Origin: DASPGX01 sp035620375
Lineage (GTDB): Bacteria > Patescibacteriota > Minisyncoccia > 2-02-FULL-40-12 > GWA2-44-9
Assembly (NCBI GenBank): GCA_035620375.1
Contig: DASPGX010000009.1
Span: forward strand, 1 to 54,660
Length of the DNA: 54,660 bases
Direction: 5' to 3'
Of this stretch, positions 32,213-42,109 are shown piece by piece. Position numbers and translations under genes: made by a program. Positions within the stretch are counted from its first letter, which is position 1, and each line of letters begins with the position of its first letter. Under the pieces are notes generated by a model. The model was not told the DNA's origin and did not search any database. It worked only from the letters and a program-made list of their open reading frames with translations.

Positions 32213-33310
32213 CTACCAGGAAAGCAGGTACGGCAGTCCGCTGAATGGGTCCAGAAACGCTATGCCGGTGTCGCCCGACACCATAAACGGTGAGCGCATG
32301 CCGAACGTTTCCCCTGCACCGGGCCGGTAGCGGACGACGGAGGTTCCGTCCGTAAGGCTCGTGCTGACCACCGAGCCGATGACGGCGTGCTCGGCCGTCG
32401 TATTGGGCTGTGCCGGGAGTCCGCAGGTAACCCAGGCCTGGTCCGTATGCCACGCGCAGGTTCCCGCGCGTGCATGTATGCCCAGTACCGCGGTGTCGCC
32501 CGTCGCCGCGTCCATTAGCTCCAGAACCCGGGCGTCATCCGTGACATGGGAAACCAGCGCACGGGTCCCGTTCGGTGACCAATTCAGTTCTGCTCCACGG
32601 ATGCCGTCGCGCAACGGCCGGAGCTTGCCCTCCATGGAAACCATGACGACGCTTTCCGCGCCGGACGGATGCCGCGTGACGACCGCGAGTTCGTCAGCGG
32701 CCGGCCATGACAATGCGGTGATGTTCAGCCGGGTCGCGAGTATCGCGAACTCTCCGGTGCCGTCGGGCGACGAAATCCAGAGGCGGACTCCCCCGTCGGT
32801 CGTCCGTACCGTGGCGATGCGTCCTCCGTCCGGCGAGAACGCGAACAGCCTGACGGATGCGGGAAGCGGCGCGACGCGTCCGGTGCGGTAGTCAAAATAG
32901 CGGAACTGCGTTCCTCCGGATTCCGCGAACGCGCTGATGACCTCCGTGCCGTTCGGCGACCAAACAGTCGTGATGAACCGCTCGAGGCGTTCGTCCGAAA
33001 GCGTCGTTACCTTCAGGGTGAGCGTATTCACCGCAAAGGCGCGGCCCGTTCCCTCCTCGTACATCCGTACGTCGCGGCGGTTCCGGTCGGCGGAAAGCGC
33101 GACGACCGGATACGACAGCAGCTCACGGAGCCGGGGCCGCGGTATCTCCGGTGTCTCCGGCGCCTCCGGGTCCGGCGTCGCGAAGCGGCCGGCGAATGTC
33201 GCCGTTCCGCCGTTGCCCACGGGAATATCCCGGAGGAAGGAATACCAGAACCACGCCGGCAATGCGGCGATACCGGCGGCGCAGAGGATGAATATCGCGG
33301 TGCGTTTCAT
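32213..33310 (-). CDS. Membrane-anchored beta-propeller (TolB/WD40-like) protein
   Basis: The protein has 365 residues. An N-terminal signal anchor (AIFILCAAGIAALPAWFWY) is followed by repeated WSPNGT, FSPDGG and LNWSPNGT blade motifs of a TolB/PD40-type propeller. It is the last gene of the secretion-type operon, 2 nt after the 345-residue membrane protein. It is probably an extracytoplasmic scaffold. Its role is unknown. Confidence 0.7.
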   Translation of the reverse strand: MKRTAIFILCAAGIAALPAWFWYSFLRDIPVGNGGTATFAGRFATPDPEAPETPEIPRPRLRELLSYPVVALSADRNRRDVRMYEEGTGRAFAVNTLTLKVTTLSDERLERFITTVWSPNGTEVISAFAESGGTQFRYFDYRTGRVAPLPASVRLFAFSPDGGRIATVRTTDGGVRLWISSPDGTGEFAILATRLNITALSWPAADELAVVTRHPSGAESVVMVSMEGKLRPLRDGIRGAELNWSPNGTRALVSHVTDDARVLELMDAATGDTAVLGIHARAGTCAWHTDQAWVTCGLPAQPNTTAEHAVIGSVVSTSLTDGTSVVRYRPGAGETFGMRSPFMVSGDTGIAFLDPFSGLPYLLSW

Positions 33311-33312
33311 GC

Positions 33313-34350
33313 TTAGGCGGATGCGGGAATCTCATCTGTTTGCGCCTGTACGACCGCGTTTTCCAGTTCCGCGTCCACGGTGCCGACCTGGATGGCGCTG
33401 AAATCGTCGGCGAGTCCGATATAGTCGCCTTTGAGTTCCTGAAATTCCGTCAGTGTACGCTGGGCGTCTTTGTATTCTCCGCGGTGCTCAACGTATATCG
33501 CAACGGCCCCGATGGTCCACCACGGCAGGGCTTGCAGGAACGGTATCGCCTCGGCGATATATTTGAACGGCGCCCAAGCCGCGAGCCGCGTGAACCACGA
33601 CACTACCCTGCCGACCGCCTTAAACTTGGTGAGTCTCACGATTCTCCGGGTGATACTGGTCGCCCGTGCAGCCATTTTGGGCGAGCGGCGGATGACGCCG
33701 CGGGCATACCTCCGGAACCGCTGCGCCTGCTGGCTCAATAGGCGTATGTCATTGCGGGTCTGATTCACGCGTCCCTCAAGCTCCTTGCGTTTCTTTTTTG
33801 CGCGCTTAAGTCTCTTGCCGAGCAAAATGCGCCCGAACGCCCACAAGAAGACCATCAGGATAATATTTGCGATGACGGTAACGACCAGTGCGGCGCCGCT
33901 GAGGTTCAGGGCGGAAATGACGGCGCCCCAGATGTCCATCAGGATGCATGCGCTGATATACGGGACATATCGCCAGAGCGAGGGTTTCGTGATTTCGCGC
34001 GCCGCGGCAAGCGACGTTTCACTGAAATCCCGCACATGCTCGTCGCGCGCATTACCGAGCGTGCGTACGAGCGTGGTCCGCAGACGCGCGAGCGCCTGCG
34101 CCGAGGTGTACGCGTCGAGGGACGTCCGGTAGGTGGTACCGGCGGCGCCCGCCGTGCGCTCCCATCGCGAGCGCGAGCGCCTGCCCTGTCCCTGGCGCGG
34201 CTGGGTGCTCCGGGGCGGGGCGATATCCTGAACTGGGCCGCCGGCGATGCGCGGACCCCGCGGAGCGGGTTCGGACGCGGGAGCCGCGGACGGCGGAATC
34301 ACCGAGTCCACGCTCGGGCCTTCTGAACGGCTGGAATTCTCGTCCGCCAT
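33313..34350 (-). CDS. Membrane protein of the VirB4-type operon, unknown function
   Basis: The protein has 345 residues. A disordered Pro/Ser/Arg-rich N terminus (~70) is followed by two membrane helices near residues 130-170 (ISACILMDIWGAVISAL, LVVTVIANIILMVFLWAF). A strongly basic coiled-coil region (RAKKKRKELEGRVNQ) and one more hydrophobic segment near 265 follow. It is between virB4 and the propeller gene. I do not recognise it. Confidence 0.6.
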   Translation of the reverse strand: MADENSSRSEGPSVDSVIPPSAAPASEPAPRGPRIAGGPVQDIAPPRSTQPRQGQGRRSRSRWERTAGAAGTTYRTSLDAYTSAQALARLRTTLVRTLGNARDEHVRDFSETSLAAAREITKPSLWRYVPYISACILMDIWGAVISALNLSGAALVVTVIANIILMVFLWAFGRILLGKRLKRAKKKRKELEGRVNQTRNDIRLLSQQAQRFRRYARGVIRRSPKMAARATSITRRIVRLTKFKAVGRVVSWFTRLAAWAPFKYIAEAIPFLQALPWWTIGAVAIYVEHRGEYKDAQRTLTEFQELKGDYIGLADDFSAIQVGTVDAELENAVVQAQTDEIPASA

Positions 34351-34353
34351 GGG

Positions 34354-36105
34354 TTATTGCTCCGACGAGGCCCACTCCTCCTTGGCTTTCTGGAGTTCCA
34401 GGAGCTGGCGCGGGTCGGAGGTGATTACCTGGTCTTCGGCATATGAGGCAACGACGCGGAGTCCGACATGGTTCGCTCCCAGGAAGAACAGGCCGTGACC
34501 GACGCGCGCCTCCAGTAGGTAGTATTTTTCGGAATCGGTCAGGTTGAACGTGTTCTGGATAATGTCTATGGATGCCGGCGACTGCTTGAGCAGGATTTGC
34601 ATGGACGAGTTCGTCACGATTGCCTTACCCTGGGGTACGCCCATGAAATCGTTGACGTCCTGGGATATCGTCGTCATTCCCGTGTAATATTTGCGTCCGC
34701 GCTTGGCGATGTTGAACAGGAAGTCCGCGCCGACCGGGAACTTCATCACCCACCACGCCTCGTCCACGACGAGCATCCGGCGCTGGAGTTCGCGGCGGAT
34801 TTGCGTCCAGATGTGGTTCAGAACCAGGTACATCGCCACGGGCCGGAGTTCGTCTTCCATGTCGCGGATACTGAACACGACCAGGCGGTTGCTCAACGGC
34901 ACGTTCGTCGGCTGGTTCAGGAATCCGGAGAACGTTCCGGTCGTGAACTTCTGCAGGCGCGTGGCCATCCGTTCCGCGCCCGTCATGCCCTCCATGATGT
35001 TCTGCAGGTCCGACAGTACCGGCGGCGGCAATGCCGTGAAGTCGGCGTCGGGGGTGATGTCTTTTACCGCGTAGGTCTGGATGATGGCCTGGTCCAGAAG
35101 CGCGTCCTCTTCGGGCGTGAGTTCGCCGCCCATCAGGAGCCGGATGAGTCCCGCGACGTCCAGGACGTGCGAATTGAATACGTCCGCGCCCGTCTCCCCT
35201 TCCCGCGGCGGGGGCATGTCGAACGGGTTGATGTGCTGGTCGCTGTTGATGGAAATCTTCACGGTAGTTCCGCCCACCGTGTCCGAAAGATATTTGTACT
35301 CGTCTTCGGGGTCGATGACGAGCACCTGCGTTCCGAGAATGAGCTGACGGAGAATTTCCAGCTTGATGGTGTAACTTTTACCGGCTCCGGATTTGGCGAA
35401 CACGACGGCATTGGCGTTCTCCAGGGAGAACCGGTCGAAGATAACCAGAGAGTTATTGGAGGTGTTGATGCCGTACAGGACCCCCTCGTTGCTCGTCAGG
35501 TCGCTGGAAATGAACGGGAACGTGGAGGCCAGCGGCTCCGTGTTCAGCGACGTGAACACCTGCAGGCGGTCGTCGTTGAGCGGCGAGGTCGTCAGGAATC
35601 CCTCCAGCATGCGGAACGAGGCCTGCTTCGGGATAACCAGCTGGGCCTCCAGGATGCCTTTTACCTTTTCTTCCGTGTCGTCCAGGTCTTTGATGCTGTT
35701 CGCATAGAGCGTCACGTAGATGCCCGCCTGGAAGAACCGCTCTGTTCCCTGCTGGAGCTTGTCGCGGAGCAGTTCGATGTCGCCGATGGCGGTTTCCAGT
35801 ACCGGATTGCGGACGTTGCCCGCTGCCGATTCCTCCATCAGCTGTGCCTCAAGCCGTGAAAGCTGGATGCGGAGCTGCTTGAGCACGGCCGAGGTGTCCT
35901 GGGGAACGACATAGACGCTGATGTCCATGACCCGGTCCAGATTGATGACCGGAGAAAACCACCCCGCGTTCAGAAAGCGCGGGTAGGTACCCATGAAAAT
36001 CGTACGGACGTACTTTTCGCCCAACTGCAGGTAGTTCGGCGACACCTTGAGCGCCGAAGGGGCGATGAGCTGTTCAAACTGTTGGGTGATGACCTGTTGT
36101 GCCAT
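34354..36105 (-). CDS. virB4: VirB4-like type IV secretion ATPase
   Basis: From the ATG at 36105 it has 583 residues. Longer in-frame codons overlap the upstream gene and are rejected. Walker A is KSGAGKSYT at about residue 240, and Walker B is MLVVDEAWWVM with the usual Glu-Ala. The C-terminal RecA-like motor is complete. VirB4 powers assembly and transport of type IV secretion systems. It is shorter than typical VirB4 (about 800), and the missing N-terminal part appears as the separate TraC-like gene 1 nt upstream. Confidence 0.9.
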   Translation of the reverse strand: MAQQVITQQFEQLIAPSALKVSPNYLQLGEKYVRTIFMGTYPRFLNAGWFSPVINLDRVMDISVYVVPQDTSAVLKQLRIQLSRLEAQLMEESAAGNVRNPVLETAIGDIELLRDKLQQGTERFFQAGIYVTLYANSIKDLDDTEEKVKGILEAQLVIPKQASFRMLEGFLTTSPLNDDRLQVFTSLNTEPLASTFPFISSDLTSNEGVLYGINTSNNSLVIFDRFSLENANAVVFAKSGAGKSYTIKLEILRQLILGTQVLVIDPEDEYKYLSDTVGGTTVKISINSDQHINPFDMPPPREGETGADVFNSHVLDVAGLIRLLMGGELTPEEDALLDQAIIQTYAVKDITPDADFTALPPPVLSDLQNIMEGMTGAERMATRLQKFTTGTFSGFLNQPTNVPLSNRLVVFSIRDMEDELRPVAMYLVLNHIWTQIRRELQRRMLVVDEAWWVMKFPVGADFLFNIAKRGRKYYTGMTTISQDVNDFMGVPQGKAIVTNSSMQILLKQSPASIDIIQNTFNLTDSEKYYLLEARVGHGLFFLGANHVGLRVVASYAEDQVITSDPRQLLELQKAKEEWASSEQ

Positions 36106-36106
36106 G

Positions 36107-36748
36107 TCAGGAAGTCTTAACCGACGGGACTTCGGGGTTGAAGAGCGACGTATACAAAGTAACCAGCTCTTCCTGTTCCAACAGGCGCCCCCTGAGTCCC
36201 ATGCCCGCCAGGCCGCTGATGACCAGATCGGCCCGCTGCGCCAGCTGCATCTGCCACGCCTGCATCTGTTCCTCGGTCGGCCCGGCGGGCGCGGGGGCGG
36301 CTTTCTTCTTGCCGAACATGCCCTTGAGGTCGCCGAGCATGCTCTTGGCGTCCTTGGCGACCGTCGCTTCAAGCGGAATGACCACAAGGAACCGCTTGGA
36401 CATGATGTTGGACAGGTCGCTCAATTCCCGCACGAACCGCATGTACTCCTCTCCCTGCACTTTGAGCATGTCGTTATCCAGGGCATCCGTGGCCTTCTCC
36501 ACGACCTGCATGTACTGCTCGATGTCATACCTGCGGGACTGAATGAGAATCTGCATGCGGAAATCCACGGCGTTCAGGAATCCCTGGAACTGCTGAATGA
36601 GCGCGGCCTGCTCGTCGGACGAGCGCAGGTCGAAGTTCACCGCCGAAACCTCGATGACCGAGCGGAGCGTTCCGTCCTTGAGGAACACCATCCGCTCGAG
36701 GATGTTCTTTACCGGGACGATGTCGGTTGTTGCCGGAGGTTGTGCCAT
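36107..36748 (-). CDS. TraC-like domain protein of the type IV secretion operon
   Basis: The start MAQPPATTDIVPVKNILERMVF gives 213 residues. KDGTLRSVIEVSAVNFDLRS, then QFQGFLNAVDFRMQILIQSRRYDIE, match the TraC-like N-terminal region usually linked to VirB4/TraC ATPases in CPR operons. A helical C terminus with a Pro/Ala linker follows. It lies 1 nt from PrgI and 1 nt from VirB4, so the three are strictly coupled. Confidence 0.8.
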   Translation of the reverse strand: MAQPPATTDIVPVKNILERMVFLKDGTLRSVIEVSAVNFDLRSSDEQAALIQQFQGFLNAVDFRMQILIQSRRYDIEQYMQVVEKATDALDNDMLKVQGEEYMRFVRELSDLSNIMSKRFLVVIPLEATVAKDAKSMLGDLKGMFGKKKAAPAPAGPTEEQMQAWQMQLAQRADLVISGLAGMGLRGRLLEQEELVTLYTSLFNPEVPSVKTS

Positions 36749-36749
36749 A

Positions 36750-37070
36750 TCAGTTGCCGGGCATGCCGGGAAGATGAATCTCCGTCTTCTTCTCGCTGCG
36801 CCGGAACAGGTACTCTTTCGCGCCAAGCGCGTAGGACAACATGTATGCGAAGAAGTTGATGAGCGGCTGGCCGTCGATTTTCACGAACGCCAGAGAGCCG
36901 AAAAACGCGAGGGTGATGATGGCGGCTCCCAGACGCAGGGGCCCCGACAGGAAGAGGAATTCCAGGATGAGAAAGCACGCCCCGGCGGCGACCCACAAGA
37001 ACTGCCGCAACGTGAAGGGGCCGACAAGCTTCGTCTCCGTCTCGATGAATTGCGGAACTTGATATCGCAT
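36750..37070 (-). CDS. PrgI-family inner membrane protein
   Basis: The protein has 106 residues. MRYQVPQFIETETKLVGPFT is the typical PrgI-family opening, then two membrane helices (LWVAAGACFLILEFLFL, LGAAIITLAFFGSLAF) and KEYLFR. PrgI-like proteins, corresponding roughly to VirB3, precede VirB4 in many Gram-positive and CPR type IV secretion loci. Confidence 0.85.
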   Translation of the reverse strand: MRYQVPQFIETETKLVGPFTLRQFLWVAAGACFLILEFLFLSGPLRLGAAIITLAFFGSLAFVKIDGQPLINFFAYMLSYALGAKEYLFRRSEKKTEIHLPGMPGN

Positions 37071-37073
37071 GTA

Positions 37074-38330
37074 CTATCCCCGCTTGCGCAGGTCTATTAT
37101 AGCCCCTTGGACACCCTGCTGGCCAGCCGCGGCAGGTGCGGTTTTTTGCGGCCGGGGCTCCGGTTCCGGTAGTTTTTCCGCAACCGGCCGGCCGCCGAAG
37201 AATTCCGCACGGATGCGTTCCGCGACCTCCCTGCCTTTCTCCGGGCCCAGTCCGAGTTTTTCCCCGAACAGCGCCGCCAGCATGTCCGGCGCAAGGTCGC
37301 CGAGCGTGACGAGAAAAATGATTTTAGCCACCGCGGAACCGAAGTTCTCCGGCACGGCCCCGTTCCGTATCATACCGTCGATTTTTACCGCCGCGTCGCG
37401 GGATACCAGCCGGCGGCGTTCTTCTTCCGGAAGCGACGTGAACCTTCCGAACGCCTGTTCGTCGACGCTTCCGTCCTTGCGTCCGACGCCGGCGAAATAC
37501 GGCGTCCAGCGGATATACCGTGCGACCGCCGGTTTTGCGCGTGCGAGCGCCTCTCCCAGGGCTGCGTGGAGCACGACCGCCGTCCGGTAATCGGAGACGA
37601 ACAGAAACGCGTCCGCGATGTGTTCGGCCGCCGAGAGAAAATTCACCAGGGCCGGCCGGACGGCTTCGTCGTCCGCCATGGCCGGACTGTCGCCGAGCAC
37701 GTCGACCCAATCCCGTGCACCGAACGAGGAAGCCTCCTGTGCTACCAGCCGCGCGAAGGTCATCGGCTTTCCTGAACCGTCAGTACCCAGTTTGAGCTGT
37801 GAGAGCGCCTTGAGTACGAGGACGCGGTTCTCCTGTTTGACGCTGTTCAGGAACTTCATGCGTTCGGGCGCCGGCAACTCTTCCACGCTCGCCATGAGGT
37901 CGTCCAGGGATTCAAATTTTATCAGCAGGCGCCCCGCCTCCTCGCGGACCTCCGGCCCCGTCGTCGCCTTGCTGATGTCCGCCAACGTCATTCCCGCCGG
38001 CTTGAGGAGGTCCTGTTCGATTGCGCGGAGTATCTGCAGCGCCTCCTCCGGTTTCGTGCCGGACATACGCGCCAGGTCGCCGGCGATGTTCTGGCTGAGC
38101 GGAAGACCGGTGAGCACATCACGCAGGAACTCGGCGATGCCGCGTTTCTGTTCCGTGCCCAATCCGAACTCCTGCTCCATGCGGTCCAGGAAGTCCCCTG
38201 TCTCCGGCGCCACCATGACTTCCGCAAGGGACTCCGGCTGACCGCGCAGGAGAGTCGCGTATGCCTCCGCCTTGGGGCCGGAGGTAGGGACGGTATCAAT
38301 CGGGGTGATGTATACGCTCGGTGTTCCCAT
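37074..38330 (-). CDS. Cytoplasmic helical protein of the secretion operon, unknown function
   Basis: The protein has 418 residues with no signal peptide or membrane helix. It is mostly alpha-helical, with a Pro-rich linker near residue 385 and a C-terminal AIIDLRKR tail. It lies between the VirB6-like gene and PrgI. I do not recognise a domain. It may be a cytosolic partner of the machine. Confidence 0.6.
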   Translation of the reverse strand: MGTPSVYITPIDTVPTSGPKAEAYATLLRGQPESLAEVMVAPETGDFLDRMEQEFGLGTEQKRGIAEFLRDVLTGLPLSQNIAGDLARMSGTKPEEALQILRAIEQDLLKPAGMTLADISKATTGPEVREEAGRLLIKFESLDDLMASVEELPAPERMKFLNSVKQENRVLVLKALSQLKLGTDGSGKPMTFARLVAQEASSFGARDWVDVLGDSPAMADDEAVRPALVNFLSAAEHIADAFLFVSDYRTAVVLHAALGEALARAKPAVARYIRWTPYFAGVGRKDGSVDEQAFGRFTSLPEEERRRLVSRDAAVKIDGMIRNGAVPENFGSAVAKIIFLVTLGDLAPDMLAALFGEKLGLGPEKGREVAERIRAEFFGGRPVAEKLPEPEPRPQKTAPAAAGQQGVQGAIIDLRKRG

Positions 38331-38333
38331 GAA

Positions 38334-40448
38334 TCAGGGGTTCGGGTTGTCCGAAATTTTTTCCATGAACGCGAGTTTGTCGGGCTGATCCCGGACGGCC
38401 TTCTTGAGATTCGCGACCGCACGGCGACGCTGCTTGAGCTCTTCGGCATTGGAAGCGGGATACATAATGTCGAATGCGTTTTGCATGTTCTGAATCTTCT
38501 CGGTCGCTCCCGGGATTTTTTCGTTGAAGTATTTCGGGCTGAGCTTCGAGAACGCTCCGGGGTTGTTCATGACGCGTCCGTAGAACCGCTGAAGAATCTT
38601 GCGCTGCTCGGCAGGGTCGTTGCGCTTATCGGCCGGAAGTTGGTCAAGCTCAAACTGATACGCCGTATCAGGGTCCTTGTCGGGGAGTTCCCGTTGCACC
38701 TTGGAGCGGAATTCAGCCTGCCCGATGCCGGCGGGATACTGGCGCTGCAGGTTCTTGACCTCGTCCACGCTCAATTCCCCGCGTTCCATGAGCATCTCTC
38801 CTGCCGCCATGCGTGTAGAACGGTCCCCTCTTCCCATCTGACTCCGCAGGTACCGGTTTTGTTTATCAAACTGCGTTTTCGGATCCTTGTCGGTAATGGA
38901 GTCCACGCCTTTCTTGATGGAATCGCGCTGGGCTTTGACGCGGTCCGTCAACAGGCGGACCTGCTCCTGCGCCCCTCCGCGCACGCCCAGGCGCCGGCGC
39001 GCCTCGGCAAGCTGCTCCTCATCGGAGCGGATACGCAGGAACTCCGGCCGGCGGGCGGAATATTCCTGGCGTAGCCGCTCATAGGTCGCCTGGGCCGTCG
39101 CAGGGACGCCGGTGCGCTGGGCGACCCGCCGTCCGAATGCGGTGCTGAGCGCAATGGCCGAGAAGGCACCGGCTGCTCCCGCCGCACGTCCGATAAGCGG
39201 AGTGGATTTTACGGCCGTGGCGAAGGACGAATTGAGCGCCAGCATCAGGCCGCCGACGAACACCAACGCCGCGAAGATGAAAAACAGAAGGGTCTGAAAG
39301 AGGCTCGTACCGATGCCGGCGTTGGCGCCCGCCAGCGACGTCATCAGCTCCGACTGCCGGCTCAGGAACGTCATGCCGAAAATCAGTACCAGCAGATAGT
39401 ACGGACCGAAGACGTTCCAGCCGAGGAAATATTTCCACCACTGGCTGAACCAATCGTTGCCCCGTACCCACATGAGGCCGAACGCGAACGCGGAGACGCC
39501 CATGAGTATCCAGATCGCGATGATGCGGAACAGGAAGAACGTGACGGCGGAGCCGAGCGAGATGATGACCATCGCCAGCATGAATACGGTGGAAACGGAC
39601 GCCATGGCAAGCGTAACGCTCTGCTCGGGTGTCGTCTTTGAGCCAAGATTGTTATAGACGCGCCCCGTGGTTGCGCCGATTTCAACGAACAGTCGCTCGC
39701 CGAAACTTACGTCCCGTTCCCCCCTGCGGACCATGGCGAGCTCCTGAATGCAGGCTCCGTAGGATTTTCTCGGTATTTCCGTCCACCTCCGGGCGAGCCA
39801 GTTGGGCGTCCAGCCGTAATCGGTCTCCTCCTCCAGGCACTCCTGGAGCGCCTGTTCTTCCGCTTCCGTCCGGTTCTCGCGGTTGGCCAGCCACGTGTCC
39901 AGGCTGCTGCCGTCCGGCGCTTTCACGGAGAAGTTCATGCCCAGATCGCGCGACGCAGGTTCGATGTCGGTCACGACAAGCGGACTGGTGATGAGGGCGT
40001 TGTATCCCATGGCGCGCGCGAAATCGTTGCCCAGCGTGGTCATCGAGTCCGCCATGAGGCTCGTCACGCGGTTGGAGATGAGTACGACCGTCTCGCTGAG
40101 GCCGAGGGAGAGGTTGATGAGTATGGCCGCGGCAAGCAGGCGCGGGAGGGACTCTTTCCAGTAGTATCCTTTGAGGAATCCGAACGCGCGGAAAATGGTC
40201 GCGAACGAAACGATGATGAGGCCGACGATGAAGAACAGGTTCGTGATGTCCCGCGCGTACGTCCAGACGTGGAGAACGACCTCGCTGTTGTTGACGTTCT
40301 GCCATGTCAGGACCTGATTCAGGCCGTTGGAAATCTGAGTGATAAACCATCCCTCCACCATGATGACCACGCTCGTCACGGCCAGAAGGCCCTCGCTCAA
40401 AAGCGACAGAATCCCTCCTCCCGAAATGAAATTCCAGAGGTCTCCCAT
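38334..40448 (-). CDS. VirB6/TrbL-like polytopic membrane protein
   Basis: From the ATG at 40448 (MGDLWNFISGGGILSLLSEG) it has 704 residues. The N-terminal half has about seven membrane helices and a ~130-residue extracytoplasmic loop with acidic and Cys residues. The C-terminal ~300 residues are charged and helical, probably cytoplasmic. The layout and neighbours fit the TrbL/VirB6 channel component of type IV secretion systems. A paralogue or VirD4 coupling protein is not in the window. Confidence 0.75.
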   Translation of the reverse strand: MGDLWNFISGGGILSLLSEGLLAVTSVVIMVEGWFITQISNGLNQVLTWQNVNNSEVVLHVWTYARDITNLFFIVGLIIVSFATIFRAFGFLKGYYWKESLPRLLAAAILINLSLGLSETVVLISNRVTSLMADSMTTLGNDFARAMGYNALITSPLVVTDIEPASRDLGMNFSVKAPDGSSLDTWLANRENRTEAEEQALQECLEEETDYGWTPNWLARRWTEIPRKSYGACIQELAMVRRGERDVSFGERLFVEIGATTGRVYNNLGSKTTPEQSVTLAMASVSTVFMLAMVIISLGSAVTFFLFRIIAIWILMGVSAFAFGLMWVRGNDWFSQWWKYFLGWNVFGPYYLLVLIFGMTFLSRQSELMTSLAGANAGIGTSLFQTLLFFIFAALVFVGGLMLALNSSFATAVKSTPLIGRAAGAAGAFSAIALSTAFGRRVAQRTGVPATAQATYERLRQEYSARRPEFLRIRSDEEQLAEARRRLGVRGGAQEQVRLLTDRVKAQRDSIKKGVDSITDKDPKTQFDKQNRYLRSQMGRGDRSTRMAAGEMLMERGELSVDEVKNLQRQYPAGIGQAEFRSKVQRELPDKDPDTAYQFELDQLPADKRNDPAEQRKILQRFYGRVMNNPGAFSKLSPKYFNEKIPGATEKIQNMQNAFDIMYPASNAEELKQRRRAVANLKKAVRDQPDKLAFMEKISDNPNP

Positions 40449-40453
40449 GGACT

Positions 40454-42109
40454 TTACGGAACCACGCCGGCCGGGCAGGTGTATTTCGCCATCATTCCCG
40501 GATTGCGGATTCCCCCGTCGCTGCCCCTGATGATGTCGACAAACAGATCCACTGTTCCGCCATTGAGCGGGACGATGATTACGTCGTCGGCCCGTGGGAC
40601 ATACGCCCGGCAATTCCGGAATGCGGAACCGAGCTCAAAGCAGACCGCCTCAATAAAGGGCACCCAAAGATCCCGCGAAATGACCCGCTGGGCATCCGGA
40701 GTCGTCAGGACGCCCGCCTGTTGGCGAGCGACCTTGCCAAGGGTCTCACCGAGAATCTGTACCGCCAGAGCCTGTCTCTGGGCGAAGTCAGGATCTGTAG
40801 CGTCGGCCCAACAGGTGCATGAGGCGGCGGGCAGACCGCATCCTGCACCGCCCGCCGAGCCCGGGTCGCCCGGGTCAACGCCGACCGGCGGGGGTGGCGG
40901 CGGGTCCTGGGCAGTCCCGGTATCAAACGTAGACGGGTCAACTTCCAGCTCTGTTTCCAGGCTTACGAGCGTAGAGTCAATAAGGCGGTTGGTGATGCGT
41001 GCGGTGGTATCCGCCAGCAGGTCGTTCTGCTCCTTGCTCTGGGAAATCCAGTCAAATTCGGCCTGAACCGCCGCCTGCTCGGCGGTGTTCAGCTGTGAGC
41101 CGGGAGTTTTTACGCGCCAGCGCAGGCAGGTCCCCTGTTCATTGCGTTCCACGCATTCCTCTACACCGAAGTAGCCGTTATTCGCGATGACCTGCGTTTC
41201 GTCGGCCTTGATTTGCAGTTCCACCATTTCACGCATGTGCGATTGCGCAAGCAGGTACGCGCCGGTGATATTGTTCTGCGGCAGGGCGAGCAGGTACGTG
41301 GACTCGGGATTCGCCGCAATCTGGTTGCTGGTGACCCCGTCAGGGAACGAGCATGCCGCGCGCTGGCTGTACGGCTCCGTGCCGCCGTCCACGTTCTGGT
41401 CCGTCGGCCGCGCCTGCTCGGGTGAGAATCCGAACAGCGCTTCCATGTCCCGCTGGAGCCACGGGCAGTACTTCGTGTTCGCGAAGTTATTGCGCGCCGC
41501 AGCCTCTCCTCTCGTCTTCGCGTCCCCGTACAGGTCATTGTAATCCTCTACCCATGCCGGGCCTCCTTCGCGCCCGTTTTCATTGATAACCCGGCGGACC
41601 TGGTCCGACGCCTGGTCCATCAGGCACCGCGCCATTGCCCGGGCCTTCACGTCGTCCACGAGCTCCTTCTTGAGATCCTTTTTGTAGTACTGTTTGAGGT
41701 TACTGGACAACTCCTCGGTGCACCGGTTTCCTGTTATGGTTCCGCTTCCTAATCCGAGTACGCCGCCAATGAGACACTTTGCATAGCTCCCGATCTGCGT
41801 GAAGGCCTCCCGAAGCGCCTGATTCGCGAGATTTGCGAGCTCGTTATTCCATCCCCGGTAGGCGCTATCGATGGTGTTCAGGAAATCTTGTGACAGACAG
41901 GCCGCCTGGCCGACACGGCGGTTTCGTTCGCATCGCTGACGTTCTTCGCCCGCAGGGACCTGACTGCAGTCCCCTGCTGTTGCTTGCAGTCCCCGGAATT
42001 CGCCCAGAACCTCGTCAGCGGTGATGGCGTTCGCCGGAGACGGGTACGCCAGCACCATGACGGCAGTGAGGAGTATCCCGAACAGGATTGTCGTGTGCAG
42101 ATGTTTCAT
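40454..42109 (-). CDS. Secreted Cys-rich protein of the secretion operon
   Basis: The protein has 551 residues. A signal peptide is clear (LHTTILFGILLTAVMVLAYPSPANA). About eighteen Cys residues are spread along the mature part, suggesting disulfides. A Pro-rich linker (DPPPPPPVG) at about residue 405 separates a Cys-rich C-terminal module with ASCTCW. No family is recognised. The position between a VirB6-like gene and a Ca-binding-repeat protein suggests an extracellular part of the apparatus. The stop of the upstream gene overlaps its start. Confidence 0.65.
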   Translation of the reverse strand: MKHLHTTILFGILLTAVMVLAYPSPANAITADEVLGEFRGLQATAGDCSQVPAGEERQRCERNRRVGQAACLSQDFLNTIDSAYRGWNNELANLANQALREAFTQIGSYAKCLIGGVLGLGSGTITGNRCTEELSSNLKQYYKKDLKKELVDDVKARAMARCLMDQASDQVRRVINENGREGGPAWVEDYNDLYGDAKTRGEAAARNNFANTKYCPWLQRDMEALFGFSPEQARPTDQNVDGGTEPYSQRAACSFPDGVTSNQIAANPESTYLLALPQNNITGAYLLAQSHMREMVELQIKADETQVIANNGYFGVEECVERNEQGTCLRWRVKTPGSQLNTAEQAAVQAEFDWISQSKEQNDLLADTTARITNRLIDSTLVSLETELEVDPSTFDTGTAQDPPPPPPVGVDPGDPGSAGGAGCGLPAASCTCWADATDPDFAQRQALAVQILGETLGKVARQQAGVLTTPDAQRVISRDLWVPFIEAVCFELGSAFRNCRAYVPRADDVIIVPLNGGTVDLFVDIIRGSDGGIRNPGMMAKYTCPAGVVP

